This document shows, piece after piece, positions 60,901 through 64,000 of a stretch of DNA of 64,000 nt. Below the pieces are notes generated by a model, which was not told the origin of the DNA, did not search any database, and saw only the letters and a list, made by a program, of their open reading frames with translations. Source of the stretch: Syngnathus acus (Eukaryota > Chordata > Actinopteri > Syngnathiformes > Syngnathidae); NCBI RefSeq assembly GCF_901709675.1, contig NC_051108.1:7176631-7240630 (forward strand). Direction: 5' to 3'. Numbering within the stretch: position 1 is the stretch's first letter; each line of letters opens with the position of its first letter. Made by a program: the position numbers and the translations under genes.

Positions 60901-63900
60901 GCCTTTTAGGGCGGAAAATACGGTACTTAAGCGGCCATTGCTTGCGCTGGACGGCGGGTGTCAGCCATGTTGCATGTGCAACATGTCAACAGGGACGACA
61001 TGGAAATATGCGAGCAGTGACGTGCGGGTGCCCTAGAAAAAACTAATGACAATTTTAGTGGCCACTCTGTCTCCAAACTGTGTTGCCGGTCTCCACTTGA
61101 GTGGGCTGATCTATTTTTGGCGAGGCCAAGGTCCGCTCTGTCGAACGGCCTTCGGCCACTTCCATCAACAAAGCCAATACTTGATGCTCGCCTTTTTGCT
61201 GACGTCAATGTCACGGCCTTCGAGATGCTCATATGTACTTGCCAGACACAACATTCAAAAGTCACATCATTTGTAATTTTGCTGACTTTGTAGGGAGCAC
61301 TATCGAGGCATCAAATGAAAATCTTTTCGCCTTTGCAGACCTGGTGTCAGCCACCAACACCACCAACGTGAACATCCCGCAGATGGCCGACACGCTTTTC
61401 GAGCGGGCCACCAACGCCAGCTGGGTGGTGGTCTTCAAGGCCCTGGTCACCACCCACCACATGTGCGTGCACGGCAATGAGGTAGGTACACCTTTGTCCG
61501 CGTCCTTTACGCAAAACTCTGTGCTGCTTTTGAAATGCTCTCCTTTCCTTTGCAGAGGTTCATCCAGTACTTGGCCTCCAGGACTTCGCTCTTTAACCTC
61601 AGCAACTTCATCGACAAAACTGGCTCGAATGGTAAAAAGAACATGTTTGGGCAACAGTGAAACACCATTTATCCAGATTTGTTCTATGCATTATGCGCTG
61701 ACGCTAAAGTAGCCAAAGGTGTTTTAGCCACGCCCCCAAAAGTCAGGAATAGGAAAACGGTGAAAAACAGTTTTCTTTAGAAACAAGTCATTGAAATTCT
61801 CGCCTCTCTTTCAAAGGCTACGACATGTCCACGTTCATCAGACGGTACGGCCGCTACCTGAATGAAAAAGCCTTCGCCTACCGCCAGATGGCTTTCGACT
61901 TCACTCGAGTTAAGAAAGGGTACGACGGCGTCGGCGACCGCGCCCTCTTTCAATGCGCCGACTTGATTTCAAGTGTGTTTGCCGAGCAGGGCCGAGGGGG
62001 TGATGAGGACCATGACCACGGAGAAGCTATTGAAGGGCATGCCCGTCTTGCAGACTCAGATCGACACGCTTCTGGAGTTTGACGTGAGTTGCTACGATTT
62101 CACGTCTTTGGCGGCTTTTAGTAATTATTTTTGTCTTACCCGTTTGGTGTCAGGTTCATCCTAAGGAGCTGAACAACGGCATCATCAACGCCGCTTTCTT
62201 GCTGCTCTTCAAGGACTTGGTCAAGCTCTTTGCATCCTACAACGATGGCATCATCAACATGTTGGGTTCGTTTGGAAACGAGACAAAAACAACCCGACCG
62301 AGTGTGTGCAAATTCCACGATCGTGACTATTTTGTTTTGATACAGAGAAATATTTCAAGATGAAAAAGAGCGACTGTAAGGAAGCGTTGGAGATCTACAA
62401 GAGGTTCCTGACCCGGGTGACTAAAATCGGGGAGTTCATGAAGCTGGCGGAGGTATTTGCTAACATGCCACGGGTGAACTATTTGAACACAAACGGTGCA
62501 GCAACACGGCTACACTGATGATATAACAAAACTTTTTTTCTTTCTTCAGACCGTTGGAGTTGACAAAAATGACATCCCCGACATTAACTATGTAAGTTAC
62601 TCCGAAGCGCATGTATGTAGACACTTGCCACTTCTCACCCGCCACCTTGATCCCACCCACCCTCCCCTCCCCTCCCTCCTCTCCCAGTGTCTCCACCCCA
62701 ACGTGGTGGTGGACCTGGCAGACTCGGACGACGACGACTGTCCGTTTAAACCTCCAGAGGAGGAGCCGGTAACCGTAGCGATGGCCGAGTGCCTGCTCGC
62801 AGGATGGCGTGTCAGCATGCTGGGCCTAATCGCGTTTGACACACGAGCCAGACACACACTGGCTGGTGTGTTTGTAGTCTTAAAAAAAAACATGTCACGG
62901 TAGTTGGACGTTGTTTTCAGCGGCGGGACGTTAAAAGCTAATTTCTAATATTTTGTGTTTTGACTGCTGTGTGTGGATGTAGGATTCTTTTTTTGTCCAA
63001 TCAGATGTGTTGCTATGGCAATCAAATCTCCCCAGAGCCTTCACAATCAGTTATTTCATTTATTTTTTATGTGTCGTTTCCATGCGTTAGGCCCCCAGCA
63101 GTATCCTGGAGTCTCTGGAAACGCACATGAATGGCCTGGAGGACGTCAAGGGTGGCAAGAAGGGGTAAGTTGCGCTTTCATGTCCGTTCATGAAAATGTC
63201 CCAAAAAAGCTTGCAAAATAGTTTTTGAGCCCTGGCTCAGGAAGTGTCCATCTATGAAAGAACCAATGAGGCTTGATGGCTGTCTTTAATTTTCCTTTAA
63301 TCCTTGCTATCTTTTATCCCCCGTTTCGTTCATTTGGGATCACCAGTGAAGGGTGAGCATAAATATTGGCTTTGGGGTTCAGCAACCTCGACCTCTTTGA
63401 TTGTTACTCTATTTGTTTTTTTTGTTTTTTTTATTCACATGGGAACCAAGCAGGTGATCCCGTGGGAATAGATATGAAATTAGTAGCCCACCTGACAAGA
63501 CTGTTGGTGTTGTTTTGACCGCATGTGTGAAGTCTACAAGACACACATGCGATAAGAGAGTGCCATATGAATCATAATGCAATGTGGTCTCGCAAGAATT
63601 TAGTCAAAAGATTTAACCTGTTTTCCATTCAATGCACTATATTTATACAAATATTGCAGTACATTTATACAATATTTTAAAAAATTTTAATGATCCCAAT
63701 GGGTTGATTTATTCAAAATGTATTCACAATTAAAATTTATGTGAATTATTTTGCATGTTCTAAATAATATACAGCATATAAAATCCGACTAAATTCTTCC
63801 AGACCAGCCTGCAAAATATGAAGAAGTTTATTCATTTGAGCACAAAACCAAATTATTGACATTGGGATGAACCCTTCATATGGTCACATGATCAAGTTTT

Positions 63901-64000
63901 GAATTGTAGCATTCATCCCATTTATAATTTTGTTACTGAAGTGCGTTTTTCACACTAAGTGCTTTCCCTTTTTTCATTTGATTCTATTAGGTCTCCGACT
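57670..64000 (+). CDS. snap91: Clathrin coat assembly protein AP180, 5' part (runs off the window)
   Basis: AP180 binds PIP2 and clathrin and drives synaptic-vesicle endocytosis. The core exons are 57670-57799, 61339-61481, 61556-61631, 61817-61919, 61990-62083, 62154-62265, 62346-62452, 62550-62591, 63091-63164 and 63991 to beyond 64000, all in phase and without stops. They encode the N-terminal ANTH domain. The lipid-binding pattern is Lys28 with KKKH at 38-41. [39 protein letters not shown] and [19 protein letters not shown] follow the family order. [10 protein letters not shown] and VHGNE favour SNAP91 over PICALM, and the pgm3 neighbour agrees. Two optional exons are listed separately. 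Intron 1 is 3.5 kb and carries a microsatellite and a 1.6-kb element. The exon 6 donor is a weak GTTCGT. The disordered, clathrin-binding C-terminal half is outside the window. Confidence 0.94.
57822..57949 (+). repeat. (CAGG/CAGT)n microsatellite in snap91 intron 1
   Basis: CAGG and CAGT tetramers alternate over about 130 bp, starting 22 bases after the exon 1 donor. Confidence 0.95.
58050..59310. other. snap91 intron 1, left part
   Basis: I found no exon, repeat family or RNA gene in this stretch. Confidence 0.4.
59313..60923. mobile_element. Mariner-type non-autonomous element (TATAAGGCGC family) with internal satellite
   Basis: It is flanked by TA (59311-59312 and 60924-60925). The ends are CCGTATTTTCCGCCCTA and the inverse. 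TATAAGGCGCACC-type motifs recur near both ends. Most of the interior is a 251-bp tandem array. There is no transposase frame. Confidence 0.88.
59500..60675 (+). repeat. 251-bp tandem repeat, about 4.7 near-identical copies
   Basis: GTAAACAATCGCGTTTCTC recurs at 59504, 59755, 60006, 60257 and 60508, an exact 251-base period. Copies differ by only a few bases. Confidence 0.95.
62688..62768 (+). other. snap91: Candidate 81-nt in-frame cassette exon of snap91
   Basis: A strong C/T-rich tract ending in CAG precedes it and a GTAACC donor follows. The 81 bases are open in the required phase 0 and encode 27 residues starting [17 protein letters not shown], ending PPEEEP. The exons on both sides are also phase 0 at this junction, so it can be included or skipped without a frame change. 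I know no counterpart in human SNAP91 at this point. It could also be a chance intronic frame. Confidence 0.4.
63347..63352 (+). other. snap91: Candidate 6-nt microexon of snap91
   Basis: The sequence ATCACCAG, then TGAAGG, then GTGAGCAT gives an acceptor and a near-consensus donor six bases apart. Exon 63091-63164 ends with two bases of a Gly codon, so insertion adds Glu and Gly and keeps the frame into the next exon at 63991. AP180-family genes are known for neural microexons. No transcript evidence is available here. Confidence 0.35.

Overview
This is a window of vertebrate nuclear DNA, almost certainly from a ray-finned (teleost) fish. The evidence is five protein-coding genes with vertebrate exon structures, GT-AG introns, CA/GT microsatellites, and a transposon mix typical of teleosts: BEL/Pao and a second LTR element, CR1/L2/Rex-type LINEs, hAT and Tc1/mariner non-autonomous elements, and a tRNA-derived SINE. 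The species cannot be fixed from sequence reading alone. There are no bacterial, plasmid or CRISPR features.

Layout. Bases 1-32,160 hold no host gene that I can support. They form a long upstream flank of pou3f2, with scattered AT-rich blocks carrying homeodomain-like motifs that could be enhancers (not provable here), and a 17.7-kb nested pile of transposons at about 6,727-24,437. In that pile a BEL/Pao element on the minus strand was invaded by a 7.5-kb LTR element, by a small hAT element that itself took in a nearly full LINE, by an L2 LINE fragment split by another hAT, and by a SINE in one LTR. Bases 32,392-33,546 are the intronless POU transcription factor gene pou3f2 (+). faxc (-, 6 exons, 407 aa) and ccnc (cyclin C, -, 12 exons, 283 aa) follow. 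A gene-free, transposon-rich gap lies at 43,857-53,189 and contains a 1.9-kb element with a near-perfect inverted repeat of about 650 bp per arm. Beyond it are pgm3 (-, 12 coding exons, 544 aa) and the first exons of snap91 (+), arranged head to head; snap91 runs off the right edge.

Gene content. pou3f2, faxc and ccnc are neighbours on human 6q16, and pgm3 and snap91 are neighbours on human 6q14. Here the two groups lie 9.3 kb apart, and several intervening human genes (FBXL4, COQ3, PNISR, USP45, ME1) are not visible. The genes are not a pathway: pou3f2 is a neural transcription factor, faxc is a membrane-linked GST-like protein, ccnc is the Mediator-kinase cyclin, pgm3 makes UDP-GlcNAc precursor, and snap91 is a presynaptic clathrin adaptor. 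I joined exons by hand using splice sites and reading phase. All five reading frames close without stops.

I found no undescribed enzymatic or defence system. The most unusual items are the giant palindrome at the presumed synteny junction, three TA-flanked element families that share end architecture but carry family-specific subterminal motifs, a 251-bp satellite growing inside one of them in snap91 intron 1, and two candidate alternative exons of snap91 (81 nt and 6 nt).
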